Positions 37,085 to 48,980 of a stretch of 64,000 bases of DNA are shown in pieces; the stretch's first letter is position 1; each line of letters begins with the position of its first letter. The stretch lies in contig NW_022261702.1 of the NCBI RefSeq assembly GCF_009602425.1, forward strand, positions 3,471-67,470. Reading direction: 5' to 3'. Under the pieces are notes generated by a model, which was given only the letters and a program-made list of their open reading frames with translations, was not told where the DNA came from and did no database searches. The position numbers were made by a program, and so were the translations under genes. The stretch comes from Actinia tenebrosa (lineage: Eukaryota; Cnidaria; Anthozoa; Actiniaria; Actiniidae).

Positions 37085-37435
37085 CAAGGTTCGTGCAGGT
37101 CCTTGGACTCCTTAAAAAGTGCTGGATTTTAAAATGCATTTTCAAGGGCACTTGAAACTCCTTGAAAATTGAAAAAAAGTAGAAATGTCCTTGAATACTC
37201 CTTGAAAAAAATTGTCCATGAAAAAATGTCAGTAAAACTTCAAGATATGTAAACCGTGAGTCGTTGTCTTTGGTTAAAATTAGAGATTTTCACTACGTCT
37301 TGGGAGAAGCATCTTTTTTTATAATCTTTTGCTTTCCAGAACTTAGTGACTCAATGTGCCGTGAATATCACATGACAAATTCACACATCTCGATGATAAT
37401 TTCGATAATTTCTTGGGAACCTAGCACGAACCCTG
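37085..37435. mobile_element. hAT-like non-autonomous element
   Basis: Ends CAAGGTTCGTGC and GCACGAACCCTG are imperfect inverted repeats starting CA(A/G)GG as in hAT elements, and TATAAG directly abuts both ends (37079-37084 and 37436-37441), a probable target duplication. Inside, CTCCTTGAAA and CTCCTTGAATACTCC recur. 351 bp, non-coding. Confidence 0.7.
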
Positions 37436-37926
37436 TATAAGTATTATTGTTGCTGTTGCTGCTCACATGCATTCAGGTCCCAAGCATTGTGTTGTGGTTG
37501 CCATTGAACATTTAGGAAGCCTTTTGCAACATGAGTGAAGTAAGTCTTGAGATACATTGGTCAAAATTGTGATTTTGTTTTATTTTGTTTCGCATGTCCA
37601 CTATGCATGTTCTCTTCACCCATGACTATCAAATTAATGCACTCCCCATGAAATTTCCAATTGTTTTATTCAATATAAAAACAGTGTTCACAACAATAAA
37701 TAGTATTTTAAATACCTAATTTAAAAATGCTGTGACAATAATGCAAATTCATACAAACCGTTTGGTGTGTGTTTCAATTCAAACACATTACTTAACAATT
37801 TTATAATTATGTTTATGGTGCATGGTCTGCCTATATGATCGATTTTAGCTTAAATTAATTTTGACTATTTAAAACCATTTTATGTAAAAACTGGTAATAG
37901 GGTTTCAAAATGTATGTTTAGTGGTG

Positions 37927-38172
37927 TTAAATTATCATAATCATCAAAACAACAGCAACCAAGTCACTCAATCTATTTTCAGATTTTGTATGATTTCTTC
38001 CACTCTTCTCTGGTGGGTTAACTGCCCAAAATGCAATACTATGTGGGGCACAAGGCAGTAGATTCAGATTCTCATTTATCAAAATATACCAGATATTTGT
38101 CACAAAATTCAAAATCATTGCCAGAATGTACCACAAGGTCTTGCACCACAGATTTAGTGTAAAGGGTTTCAT
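37927..38172 (-). CDS. Possible small membrane protein, unknown
   Basis: 81 codons from ATG 38172 with a hydrophobic stretch at residues 11-31 (TLWYILAMILNFVTNIWYIL) and a hydrophobic C terminus (DLVAVVLMIMII). A reversed AATAAA (TTTATT) lies about 260 bp downstream on this strand near 37667. I recognise no family; no upstream promoter element is evident. It may be a chance frame in AT-rich DNA, where hydrophobic codons are favoured. Confidence 0.2.
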   Translation of the reverse strand: MKPFTLNLWCKTLWYILAMILNFVTNIWYILINENLNLLPCAPHSIAFWAVNPPEKSGRNHTKSENRLSDLVAVVLMIMII

Positions 38173-38334
38173 GACAGCCACTTGTGAGACAAGTAGAATT
38201 TTCTAATTGTAGCCTCTTTTCATGGAAAAAAATTAACATACATTGCTCCTGGCCAACATGGCAGCTTTGAAACCTCTTAACTTTTTAACTCACAAAAGAA
38301 TCTCCTTATTCATGCTTAATTCAATGGTCAAATT

Positions 38335-38599
38335 TGTATAGAAAAATCGCACAATTTTGAGTACAATTTGGAATTTATAGGTACAAGTGATGTTTTGAAA
38401 GTTTTCAAAATTGAACGTCCAATTGAGAACTTTCAAAACATCATGAGCATCTATAAATTTCGTATGAGAAAATTGTGCCATTTTTTGTTTATGATACACT
38501 CAACAAAATCTAGCAACTTAATTGGGACTCTAAAAAGAACAATTTGGGATTTAATTGTACTCCTCTTCTCCAATCAGAATTGAGTAATTTTGTTAAGTG
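38335..38599 (-). mobile_element. Composite foldback element (pair with 53421-53700)
   Basis: A hairpin centred near 38414 (arms with GCACAATTTT, GAATTTATAGGTACAAGTG and ATGTTTTGAAAGTTTTC, inverted as CTTTCAAAACATCATGAGC and ATTGTGCC) is followed by a 103-bp TA-flanked inverted repeat, CACTCAACAAAAT to TTTTGTTAAGTG (38497-38599). On the minus strand, ATTTTGTTGAGTGTATCATA followed by AACAAAAAATGGCACAATTT matches 53628-53685. Non-coding. Confidence 0.75.
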
Positions 38600-39071
38600 T
38601 ATTATAGTAATGTAAGAACACTAAGGGAATTGTTGAAATGGTTTCAAACTACCAAAAACAAATTGTATTTTAATTTCATACAAGCTGACTAAGTTTTAAA
38701 TTTATTTGTTTAATATCCTTCTTTCAAACTTCAACCTCGTCAATGAACTGATAATGAAAGGTTCTTACTAAACCAATTTAACTGACGTTCAATTTGACAT
38801 CTTATGGGAAATCTTGGGTATGTTGAAATCAAGATTTTCCAACCAAATTCATCTTGTGCAAGATTCCATCACACCCATATCTTCACATTTCTATCTTCTA
38901 CATTCCTTGACCTTCACATTTTCCTTGTTTTTTCTTTCATCTTCCTTGATCCATTTCCTTGACCAGTATCAGCCACTCCAATGCAATGTTTCCATCAATG
39001 CATTGATGGTATTACCATTATTAACCACCCTTATATTATTACCAGATTATTGCTTTGCTGTACCACAACTA

Positions 39072-41353
39072 TCATGATTTCCCTTCACACATAGCCTGAG
39101 GTAATCTAGCTGCTTGTTCAAGTCCTTGTTTTGCTTGCTCTAACTCTGAGTTGATCCGTACTGTAGCTTGTTCCAAGTTTGTTGCAATATCTTGAACCTC
39201 TTTGTTAATTATAGCAATAACATTCTCCATTGCTTGTCTTCCCTAGATTAAACAATCAAAAAACAATTTCAACATCAGGCAAAGAACATTTGGAAACCCT
39301 AAATGTATTCCATCACTGCTGCAGGATTAACTTCAACTTTCTTTGACTGGACAATGACATACAGCATTTTCAAATGCATATTTGATGGATAATGCCTATA
39401 ATAAATGAATGATTTGTCTGTATTTTTTACCTTTCCAGCATTATTAGCCATAGCATTCTTGATCAAGCTCTCAAAGTGATCTCCAAAACTGATTCCGAAG
39501 ACTTTGATTACAGCTTCTTGATCGAGATTCGTTCTGCAATAGAAGAAGCTCCAATTCAATACATATGAATTCATAATAATTTATATATAAGTATTGTTAT
39601 TATACATTTTACTCACTATTTCAATTCTGATTGACTGAAAACTTCAAACAATTTTCATTAGCGCCGAACTCCCAGAAAAATCAATTATCCACAAAAAAAA
39701 TTGCAGATAAAAGATTTATCCTGTCAAGTTCACTCAATGTCACTACATGTGGTAGCTTTGCCACTTGAATCAAGATGGCTTTCATATTGTTTGCTTATTC
39801 ATCATGTTGTCTTTAGCTTGGTAGCTTTCTTAATTAATAAAATGTATAATAGAGCAATAATTATTGGATGTGGTTGAACATGATATTGTAAACTATGAAG
39901 AGGAGGGCCCATGTTATCTGCGGAAACCTGACACTTTTTAAAGTTAATTACACTAAACACTGCCAAGTTTTTTTACAATTTTTATCTCCACTGATTAGTC
40001 CATCAAAAAAGTAGGGTTTTTTTTTCATGCATGACATTAAAACTGACATGAAACCCCTTTTTTGCTATCAATTTTCATTGCAGCATGAATTAAGTGGCAA
40101 AGAGTTTCTAAATGATGCATAGTAGCAGCCAAAAAATTAGCTGCAGTATTTGTGATTACATTCTCAAATAAGCTGTAGGATGTGTGATTGCACATTGTGA
40201 CATTATGTGTTGTACATGATGGGTCTGTGAAGCGAGATTTTTGTAAAAAAATTCAGTGTGAAGTATGATGGGGATTCTTGCTTTGCCACTTTGTATGGAG
40301 TCAAAGAATGACTAAAGTATACTTACACATCTGTTTTTTCAGGATGTTGAGAATACACTAATGTTTCCTCTACTGTACACCAATTTGACAACGACCAATT
40401 TTTACTGTGTAATGACATGGTCTTGTTATTGGGATCCACCACAGATTCCTCTACTGCATAAGCCAAGTCATCTAAACCAAACATTCTATTTACCCAGCCA
40501 GGTAAAAAACCATCTGTGCCTATTAAACGCTTAGTATGTAGTTTTCCTTCGCTGTCAACATATCTGTCGAGTATGTCTATAGTTTTGACACCTGGGTTAA
40601 GTTCGTTTGGGTACTTCCGCCATGCTGCTTGGGTAACCTTTTCCCAACAATGTCTGTATAAATAAAATTAGTAATTCTCTATCAGTATTTTCAACAAACC
40701 TTCTCTAATATGAGTCAATAATAATTATTAGTTGAAGTGATGGGGAAGTCAATAGAAAGTGTACTATTCACTTTTAAAATATCAAAAAATATAATTTGTG
40801 ACATTCTATCAAGAATATAAGAAATAACTCTTAGACTCGATGGTTTCAGAAGTTTAGATGTGATACGTAACGAAGGAGGTTTGACCCAAGGACAAAAGTA
40901 AAGTATAATGCCCTGCAACGGATGTAAAAGCAGACGAACGAAGTGTATTATTTCCCAGATAGCAATTAAACTATATAACTTTTACTCAAAAAAGAAGATC
41001 ATCTCGTTGTTACGTAACTAAAGAAGTCAGGATTACATGTTGAAACCATAAAGGTGGACGTGAAATGGACAAGGGCCATATTCAATACGCTTGATAATTG
41101 TGCGTATTTATCACAAGCCCACGATTAAAAATAGCCATTCTGAATTAGAAATTGTTAAGTGTAAAATTAGGAAATAAGAAAACAATGATGATAAAGTGTG
41201 AATTGAGATAAAGGAATAAAAAGTCTGGTTTGTTCGCAACAGATCGATGTATTCAGCCATGCGTAAGCCCTGTCTATGACAGATCGCAATTATTTGCGAA
41301 AAAAAATCATTTTTTACTCACTGGAAAACATGTTGTGATGACCAGAGCTTCAT
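39072..41353 (-). CDS. PRELID3B: PRELI domain-containing protein 3B (SLMO2/slowmo)
   Basis: Four exons (41353-41322, 40653-40327, 39533-39431, 39242-39072) join in frame to 210 residues; human PRELID3B has 194. PRELI-like proteins, with TRIAP1, shuttle phospholipids (phosphatidylserine for PRELID3B) across the mitochondrial intermembrane space. Seen: start MKLWSSQHVFQHCWEKVTQA, RKYPNELNPGVKTIDILDRY, DSEGKLHTKRL, SVVDPNNKTM, NWCTVEETLVYSQHPE, TNLDQEAVIKVFGISFGDHF, NAGKGRQAMENVIAIIN. The C terminus is longer than the human one, a Gln/Glu-rich helix (NLEQATVRINSELEQAKQGL) ending LPQAMCEGKS. Divergent with NELFCD across 441 bp. Confidence 0.95.
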
Positions 41354-41794
41354 TCTGATATTCCACAGCCCTGAAAAACCCTTTTCTCCTGAATCTTAGA
41401 TAAACCTTTAGCAGATTGCACGTTAGTTTAGAGTGTGTAGCTCATGTGTGCGACGTAATGGTGGGATCAAAGTCCACTCCATCTTATGCAATACTTCGCG
41501 CCTTCCTCCTACGTCATTTTAAAACCCTCTCTGATTGGTCAACACCTCCTCTAGTATTTTACGTCATTTAGCAATACCAAGAGATGACGTCACAAAACTG
41601 TGCTGCACCCGCAGTGAAAGCTGGGTAATATTTCCCACAATTCCATACTCATTACGCTGAACACATAGTATCGCGGGCGCTAGTAGCAAAAAAGCTGATT
41701 CGAAAAGATGAAAAGAAAATGTTTTGAACTAGAAAAAATAAAATCTGTACTGTGATCGAGGACATTATTATAAGCTGGTCGTAGATTTAATAAC
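41354..41794. promoter_or_regulatory. Divergent PRELID3B/NELFCD promoter with CRE-like cluster
   Basis: A full CRE palindrome TGACGTCA is at 41585-41592, TACGTCATTT at 41510-41519, TTACGTCATTTA at 41559-41570, and GACGTAAT at 41453. An inverted CCAAT box (GATTGGTC) lies at 41533-41540. ATF/CREB-type bZIP factors are the obvious readers; this is inferred from motifs only. No TATA box near either start. Confidence 0.7.
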
Positions 41795-44700
41795 ATGGAT
41801 GATTATGGTGCAGAAAATGGCTGGGAAGAGGCTGCAGTGAGTCAAATACGGTCATTTCTAATTTGTTTTATGAATTAGATAGTTGACTTTGAAAAAGATG
41901 CATGACCATTGATCTTATTAAATCTTTAAGTAACGATGTTTTTATTTCCTCATTCTTAGCCTCTTAGTCCAACAGACGAAAGGCGAGACCATGATACATC
42001 GTTTCAGGACTTGGAGCATATATTTGCCACCAAGGATTTTGTCATGGAGCCTGATGTGTTTTCCCACATCAGAAGGTACAATCTCTAACTACAATTTGTA
42101 TGTCTCAGATTCTACTGAGTTTTATCTACTGTACCAACCGAGTACTGTTGTATTTGTTAGGTACCTATTAAATGCTGGATCTCATGAAGAGCTTATCAAG
42201 CTTTTATCAGAAAATTACAGAGGGATTGCACAGAGTGCAAATCTTTTAGCCAACTGGTTAATTCTTACAGGTAAAATCTAGTATATACAATGTCTCAAAA
42301 CAGTCAAATGACAAACTTATGGTGGCTATGTTTCGGTGTATTGATGAGATATGTTTGAGATATGTAATAGTTTACCACCATTATCATGGCTATGATGACA
42401 TTACATGCAAAAGAAGACTGCTACTGTTTTTTATTACGTTAATTTGCAAAAGGTCACTTTTGTTGATATGTACTGAAGAAATAGAAAATGTGCATGCATG
42501 CTGTGTGCAGTTATAAAGAACACAGGGAACACATGAGAGAAGTGAGACTTAGGAGAAGCACGATGAGTAGGGGAGAGCTTCTCAATGCTTCTCTAGTGTT
42601 CTATCAATCCCCAAGTGCTTTATACCTCCACACAGCACAGCAATCAATTTTTTTTCTTTTATGGATACAAATTACAGGAATGACAAAAATTAAAATTGCA
42701 CATGCATGCTGTGTGCTCTCATTAAGCACACACTCCCCACCAATAAGAACGCAAAATTTAGAACAGTTATTATGAATGATAATAAATATATTCCAATTTT
42801 GATAGGTGCTGATGTGCATGAGGTGGAGCAAATGGTAGAAGATCACCTTAAGATGCTAATTATCAAGCATTTTGATCCAAAAAGAGCAGATTCTATTTTT
42901 ACTGAGGCAGGAGAGGTAATATGTATATGTTTGCCAGATTATTGTTTAAAAGGTTTTTTATATCTTTACTGGAAAATTAAAAATGTTACTACTCATGTCA
43001 TCAATCTGGGTTTTCATGCCAGAAAAAACATGCCTCCAATGTCTACGACTTTGCAGACAAACATCAAACTTTTAGTCTGCATTTCTTTCTTCATGTTTTC
43101 AGCAACCTTTAAATGATTTGTGGCTAAGAAAAGATTGCATATGCTTAGTAATGTTTACAAGAATTAGGACAGGTTTGTATTAACTATGTGCGTCATATTT
43201 TGAATCCCTCCAGACCCCACCATGGCTAGAAAGTATGATTGTTCATCCCACATGGAGATCAATGTTTTATAAATTGGCTGAACAATATCCTGACTGTCTT
43301 ATGCTTAACTTTACTATCAAGGTGAGTATTTGGGATGGATTTAGTGAGATGGACTACCTGTGTCTTGTTCATAGTATGCTGTAACCATTTTAAATTAGGT
43401 CAATCTTGTCTTTGAAATCATTCTCCATCTGTTAAATTGCCTCTGTTGATCAATGTCTATTTACCAATTACATTATTTTATAACAGTTTCATACAGATAA
43501 TGAATAGGCCCATTTACTTGTACAACTAGCCCATTTTGAATTCCAATTTGGACTACATAATAATGTTCCTGTGGATTGGTGCAAAGGCCATCAATGAGAT
43601 TTCTCAAGAATGATTTATCTAGCATGATTTCTCTAGCATGATAATAATCTCATTCAACTGTTTCATAATCCTCCTTTATTCTATTTTTCTTGTCTAAATG
43701 TGTGCAATACTAACTAGCAAATAACAAATATGAAAATTTGTTGTGCTTAGTCTTGCAATGATTTTTTCTCAGCTCATATCTGATGCTGGATATCAAGGAG
43801 AAATCACCAGTGTTTCTACAGCTTGCCATCAAATAGAAGTATTCTCAAGGGTTCTAAAGACATCAGTTAATGGATTTATTGAGGAAGGAGAAATGGCTAT
43901 GGAAACAAATATGCCTGAATTTGCAGTAAGGCTTTGCTCTTGTTATATGATTATACCTAAATACTACTAAAGAAAATGCATGTAAATAAATATGAGATTT
44001 TTTAACAGGAGTAGCTTAATTTTCAACCAATTAATTCCAATTGGAATTTAAGTTGATTTTTTTGGAGTTATTTCCAATGAAGATAACTAACGGTTGCATT
44101 CTATCCTTAAACCAGAAAATGGTAAACCATGGTCAGCACACATACTTGTATGCACAATGTCTGTTGAATGCTGTAGCACAGGAAGAGCGTGGAGGGATAA
44201 TGGTGAAAAGAATTTGCCAAGAAGTAAGAAAGAAGGCAATTGAAAGGTAAGAATTTTGAAATTAAAGAGCCAGGAACATTTAAAAGTATTTTTAGTACAA
44301 AGAGATTTATAAACAAGATTTTTGACTTCAATTTCAAGGTATTTTGTTACAGCCTTATGGTTAATTGACTATTTGAATGGAGAGAGATTAATAATTCTTT
44401 ATTTTTCTGTTGTATCATATAGTGGTCGAGATGTTACACAGATTACATTATGTCTCAATGGAGCTCCTTCATTCCCAAGAGTGTGTTCAGCTCTTTCATC
44501 AATGTTGGGGAAGAATACTCTTAATCCTGGCGACATCACGGTGGTAAGTTGTCCACATATAGGAGGACATTCAACGTGATTATTCTTATGAATACTGATA
44601 AGGATCACATTTATATTTTCATCATTTTTTCTCTATGTCGTAATAATTCTAGTATCTCAATTTTATTCTCCTATAAGTTTGTTTGAGAGAGAATCATTAA

Positions 44701-46604
44701 TGAGTATTGTCAGCTCAGATTTACCACACCATAGGAGAATTGTGATACAAAACTTATTGCAATTTGGAGTCACCAATTATGTGGGTTTATATTGTAATGA
44801 TAAAAAGGTATCATTACTATCATTATCATTACTGTTTCATTAGGAACACTGATGTAGCTCACACTAGTTTTTAGCTAGTTATCTCTTCTTGGGTTTATAA
44901 TAATTATTGGTGGCTTTGTGACTTCTACCAAGTTCAGTCCTCAATATATTTTCCAACTATAGCTGGACCAATGTCTTATAAAATGCAGTCCTTGACTGTC
45001 TTCCTGTTGCTAACTTGCCATTTTATATTTTCCACCCTAACATTTACAGTTATACAAGCTTTACAACAATGAGCAACCCCCTCCTTGTGAACTCTTAAGA
45101 ATCCCACAATTTCTAGGTGAGAATTTCTTCATTTTTTTATTTAAGCTGTTTACTGTATTTTGTATTATTTTCTTTCCCCTCTTGACCTTCTCATTTTATT
45201 TATTCCAGATCTTCTAATTGATGCACTCTTTAAACCAAACCAGCAAATCAACAGAGAGCACAAGTTTAAATACATTTATTTACTTGCCTATGCTGTATGT
45301 GTTCATGAAACATGGCAGGAGGTAAGACTATCAAACTGGGGTGTATAGAATTCATTCCACTTTTTAGTGACTGAATTGTTTGAATGAATGAATGCATAAG
45401 ACTTCCCAATAAAAATCCATAAACAAGTTAAAAGTTATAATTGCTCTTTTGACTATCTCTTATTTATTATGAAAATGGATTTTTGGACAATTTGGTTGGA
45501 TTTCAAAGTAAAAGTAACTAGGGATGTACAGTTTCATGAACTCAATGATATCATGGCTGTTTCAAATATATAGATGTTTGAGATGCTTTTGAATTTTATT
45601 GATTGATATAAATTTATGTCCATCATGAAAAACTACACCATGAGAAATATTTGTAGCTCAACATAAATTTATTTTAAAATGAAAAAGTGCAATAGTGTGA
45701 TAGTTATACTTATTTTTAAATAATGGCAACCATTATTGCATTCATTCTAATAGAAAATTAAAAAATCACGATTTTTTTATCTTCTAAAGAATGAAAGAGT
45801 GTCACTGAACATAGATGAGCTAAAGGCAACATCACAGGCAATAGATAAAGTGCATAACATGTGTATGCAAGAAAGCAGTGGTTCGTCTCACTTATCCTCT
45901 GAAGTGGGCACTCTCTTCCAGTGCATTCGGTAAGTAACTGCTAAATCATATACACCTAATTGAAAAAACGTTGTCGGGTTTGAGAAGGTCATATCATTGA
46001 AGCTAAGACCGAAAAGGATTTTGGTTACTCCGAAATGTGTACTATATTTGCATATAGGCATGTAAAAATGCACAGTAGAGCAAATTCGGTTGACCTAGAT
46101 TAACATGCCAAAGCCATTCTCCAAAGATTTACGCTGAAGAGTTGTTAGGCTGTGGTATTTTGCCTTCCAGTGCTCCCCTTCGGTCCTAGCTTTGATGATA
46201 TAACCTTTTTTTAAACCCGACAATGTTTTTTCAATTAGGTGTATACATAAAGCAGCTCTCACCCTGTTGGTCACTGTTCCACCCAATTCAACAATTAAAT
46301 AATTTGTAATGTTAAAACATTTTTATTTTTATTTTATAAAGTTGCTATGTTTTCCAGATATCCAGTAGTTGCTATGGGAATACTAAAGTGGGTCGACTGC
46401 ACTGTTAATGATCCATCATTCTTCAAGCTTATGACAGACTCAACCCCAGTTCATCTATCCATGCTTGATGAGGTATGTGACTGTTTTTTTATATGGAATG
46501 CTCTGTATCTAGGTTACCCTGGGCTCTAGAGTTTCTATCTTACTTCAGGTAAGTGGACTCGGAGGTTTGATTCTCCTAGTGACTTATGCAGGGGCATAGC
46601 CGGT

Positions 46605-46648
<44 letters not shown>

Positions 46649-48296
46649 AGTGACCCCTCATGGTGTAGAAATCAAAACATCTATGTAGTCACATGATAAG
46701 TTTGACTTACCAATGTTCTGCAAATGGTCCCCCTCCCCCACCCCACAAGGCAAAATCCTGGTTACGCCCCTAACAGCAAGCTCCAGAGTGAGAACAAAAT
46801 TAATAACCTCTGGACCCCATGGTATCTACACATTTGTTGCTGATGCAATTTTTGTAATTATTTAAATCTGCTATTTCGATTTTGCAGCTCGTCACTTGCC
46901 ATCCTCCACAGCATCGTTTGGTGCTTAATTTATTGATTCGTTTATTTGAGTCTCCAACCCCTTTGGATACTCTAGTTGAGGTAAGGCAGATGGTTTTGTT
47001 AAATGAATAGCAGGGGTTGCATGCGCTTGCTGACATAATTGGGTGGCATGTGCTCACTTGTGACTTCAGTTTGCTTGATGTGGTCTCTCCCTAGCCACAA
47101 GGGGTTTTCTTTTAGCTAATGAATCCAATTTTCTTCCCTCTGTAAAAATCAACAATTGTGTGGGGAGCAAACTTCACACAAAAGCCCCTTATGAGGAGTG
47201 TTGCTTATGAAAAATATATTGAATATCTTATTTTAGGCATTATAAGATTTGGGCAAGCACATTATTTACTCAACTGATTGTAATTGATATTTTAGCTTGA
47301 GTTCAAGAAGACAGTCCTTGATCGAATGGTACACATGCTTAGCCGTGGTTACGTCATTTCTGTATTAAGCTACATACACAAGTGCATGAAAGGACAAATC
47401 GTAGACAACTCCCTCATTAGGCATTTTGTCACAGAGGTATGTATTCTGACTAGAAATAGTCAGCTAGAAACCTTAGCAAGGTTTTTTTTAGAAGAAAACT
47501 GTATAGCTGCTATGAGTAAAGATTACCTATGATGCTAGAGCGGTTTACGTATGAGTGGGAAACGATACGGCAAATTTGTAGTACTGTAGGTGTACCATAT
47601 CTTACTGTAACTGTAACTACGCTTTGTGTTTAAATGAATGCCTAAAAGACAATTGTTGAGCCATTCCACTATTATGGCATGTCTTACCGTGTACGTGCTG
47701 TAAGGCAAACCATATGTTTTCTGCTCAATACATTAGGAAAACACTCTTTGATTCTACTGTACAAATCTACAAGTGACAGGTCTGCCCTCCAGTAGAGAAA
47801 ATTGTTTCGCTGTTTTATACCAACGTTTGTGAATAAACTTTAGGTTATGGATCTAACTGTATGTCTAATTTCATTAAGAGTGCACTTTGCAAGAAATTGC
47901 AGTTCAGTCAACTTTTTAATATCAACATAATAACATTCTCTTTTTTCAGGTACTTGAAATGATTGCCCCGCCGTATTCACCTGAATTTGTTCAGCTTTTC
48001 TTACCAATCGTCCAAAATAAGGAAATCACAGGAAAGCTAAGGAAAAACAAAGGCTCTGATGACGTGTCATCTTTTATTGGTAAGTGAAGAAATTCAATTC
48101 TATGTGGGTACCCTTTAGCTGGTTATCAGAACTCACTTGAATGTTCGGCCTGTCTGCCTCACTATAATTATCCCCCTATCCTTCTCATACTTTCTTCATT
48201 CCTTCCATTGCTTTTCTTATTGTCACACGAGATATTAAATTAATACTTCACCTATATAAATTTTCAGCTCACTGTTCAGCAAGAGATACAACATAA
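41795..48296 (+). CDS. NELFCD: Negative elongation factor C/D
   Basis: Sixteen exons: 41795-41836, 41960-42075, 42161-42270, 42806-42915, 43214-43321, 43773-43925, 44116-44246, 44423-44543, 45050-45116, 45209-45321, 45790-45929, 46358-46472, 46888-46980, 47296-47436, 47950-48079, 48268-48296. They give 572 residues; human NELFCD has 590. NELF-C/D is part of the NELF complex that holds RNA polymerase II in promoter-proximal pausing. Conservation is strong throughout: [23 protein letters not shown]-type [74 protein letters not shown], and [18 protein letters not shown]. The last exon is only nine codons plus stop (AHCSARDTT), matching human FIAHCKSNF in position. AATAAA at 48634-48639. Introns hold a foldback element (45953) and a poly-G repeat (46590). 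Confidence 0.96.
45953..46241. mobile_element. TA-flanked foldback element in NELFCD intron 11
   Basis: Termini CACCTAATTGAAAAAACGTT and, inverted, AATGTTTTTTCAATTAGGTG, flanked by TA on both sides. The arms continue through TGTCGGGTTT and, less well, GAAGCTAAGACCGAAAAGG. 289 bp. Length, TA flanks and termini match the 3511-3804 element (CACTCAATTGA, GTTGGGTTC, GAAGCTGAGACCGAAATGG), so both belong to one family or two sister families. Confidence 0.85.
46590..46772. repeat. Interspersed repeat with 42-base G run
   Basis: Begins AGGGGCATAGCCGGT and ends TCCTGGTTACGCCCCT, imperfect inverted ends; inside, G runs without a break from 46605 to 46646. C-rich CCCCCTCCCCCACCCC occurs near 46730. It lies in NELFCD intron 12. 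The G run length in the assembly may be approximate. Confidence 0.7.
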
Positions 48297-48660
48297 TCAT
48301 TTTTATCCAACGCCATAGAAAATACATCCAATCAGTTGTATATAGTCTACACCGTTGTATATGGTGTGGGGTAAAATAGATGTGCAGTGCCTTCTCGTCA
48401 GTAGCACACCATTTAATATCCCAACATGGAAAATTCCATGTAGATACACTAGTATATCGCATATTCGATAGAGGGAAAAAACGAAAGAAAAAGTATTTTA
48501 TAAAGAATGTAAATAGGGCAAGTTATAGAAAAAGTTATCGAGGAGCTGATGTGCAAACAAAAAATATATGCGACAGTGTTGCCTCATAAAATTATTTAAA
48601 AGGACTTCGATATGTAAACAAATGTATTTAGACAATAAAAGTGTTCAAATAAATTCATTA

Positions 48661-48980
48661 TTAGTTTGAAGATAGTTTAAACTTGCGCGTTTTGGATGAG
48701 GATGCGCACTTTCGCACACTCACGTGGTATAGTGCGATCGCCGCGCAATTATGTTCCAGTTGAAATGAGTTCACGCAATTCGTATTTATCCATTCTGGAA
48801 AGTGCGCGCGCTCCGGTATTGATGTCCTCATCGATAGTAAATGCGCGCGCTCTTTCATCAACAAAAACGAGTGCGCGCTCTGATGTCACAATGAACATTC
48901 GCAAAGATCTCATTCATTCAGACTACAAAAAGTGAAAGAAAGAAACTCGAAGTATACATTCCCTTTTCAAACTGAAAAAA
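48661..48980 (+). promoter_or_regulatory. GC-motif-rich upstream region of the 48981 gene
   Basis: In AT-rich surroundings this stretch repeats TGCGCGCGCTC-type motifs: AGTGCGCGCGCTCC near 48800, ATGCGCGCGCTC near 48841, AGTGCGCGCTC near 48870, plus TGCGCGTTTT, ATGCGCACTTTCGCACACTC and GCGATCGCCGCGC nearer 48680-48750. Resembles a small CpG-island promoter; NRF1-like sites are possible. 48297-48660 is NELFCD 3' UTR. Confidence 0.5.

Larger units (their letters stand above)
36176..39071. other. Gap between convergent MED10 and PRELID3B
   Basis: Contains the MED10 3' end, an hAT-like element at 37085-37435, a possible small minus-strand gene at 37927-38172 and a composite foldback region at 38335-38599. 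36.3-37.0 kb has a decayed GGGGACCATGG/C-run repeat near 36660 but nothing coding. 38.6-39.07 kb is likely PRELID3B 3' UTR. Confidence 0.55.

Noticed and set aside
46500-46570. GGAGGTTTGATTCTCC as a tRNA T-arm
   Set aside because: A T-arm-like hairpin alone; no box A or acceptor stem found upstream.
47040-47160. Decayed SINE tail (GGGGTTTTCTTTTAGC ... TTCCCTCTGTAAAAATC)
   Set aside because: Resembles the tail of the 57.6-kb SINE but lacks a head and is too diverged to assign.
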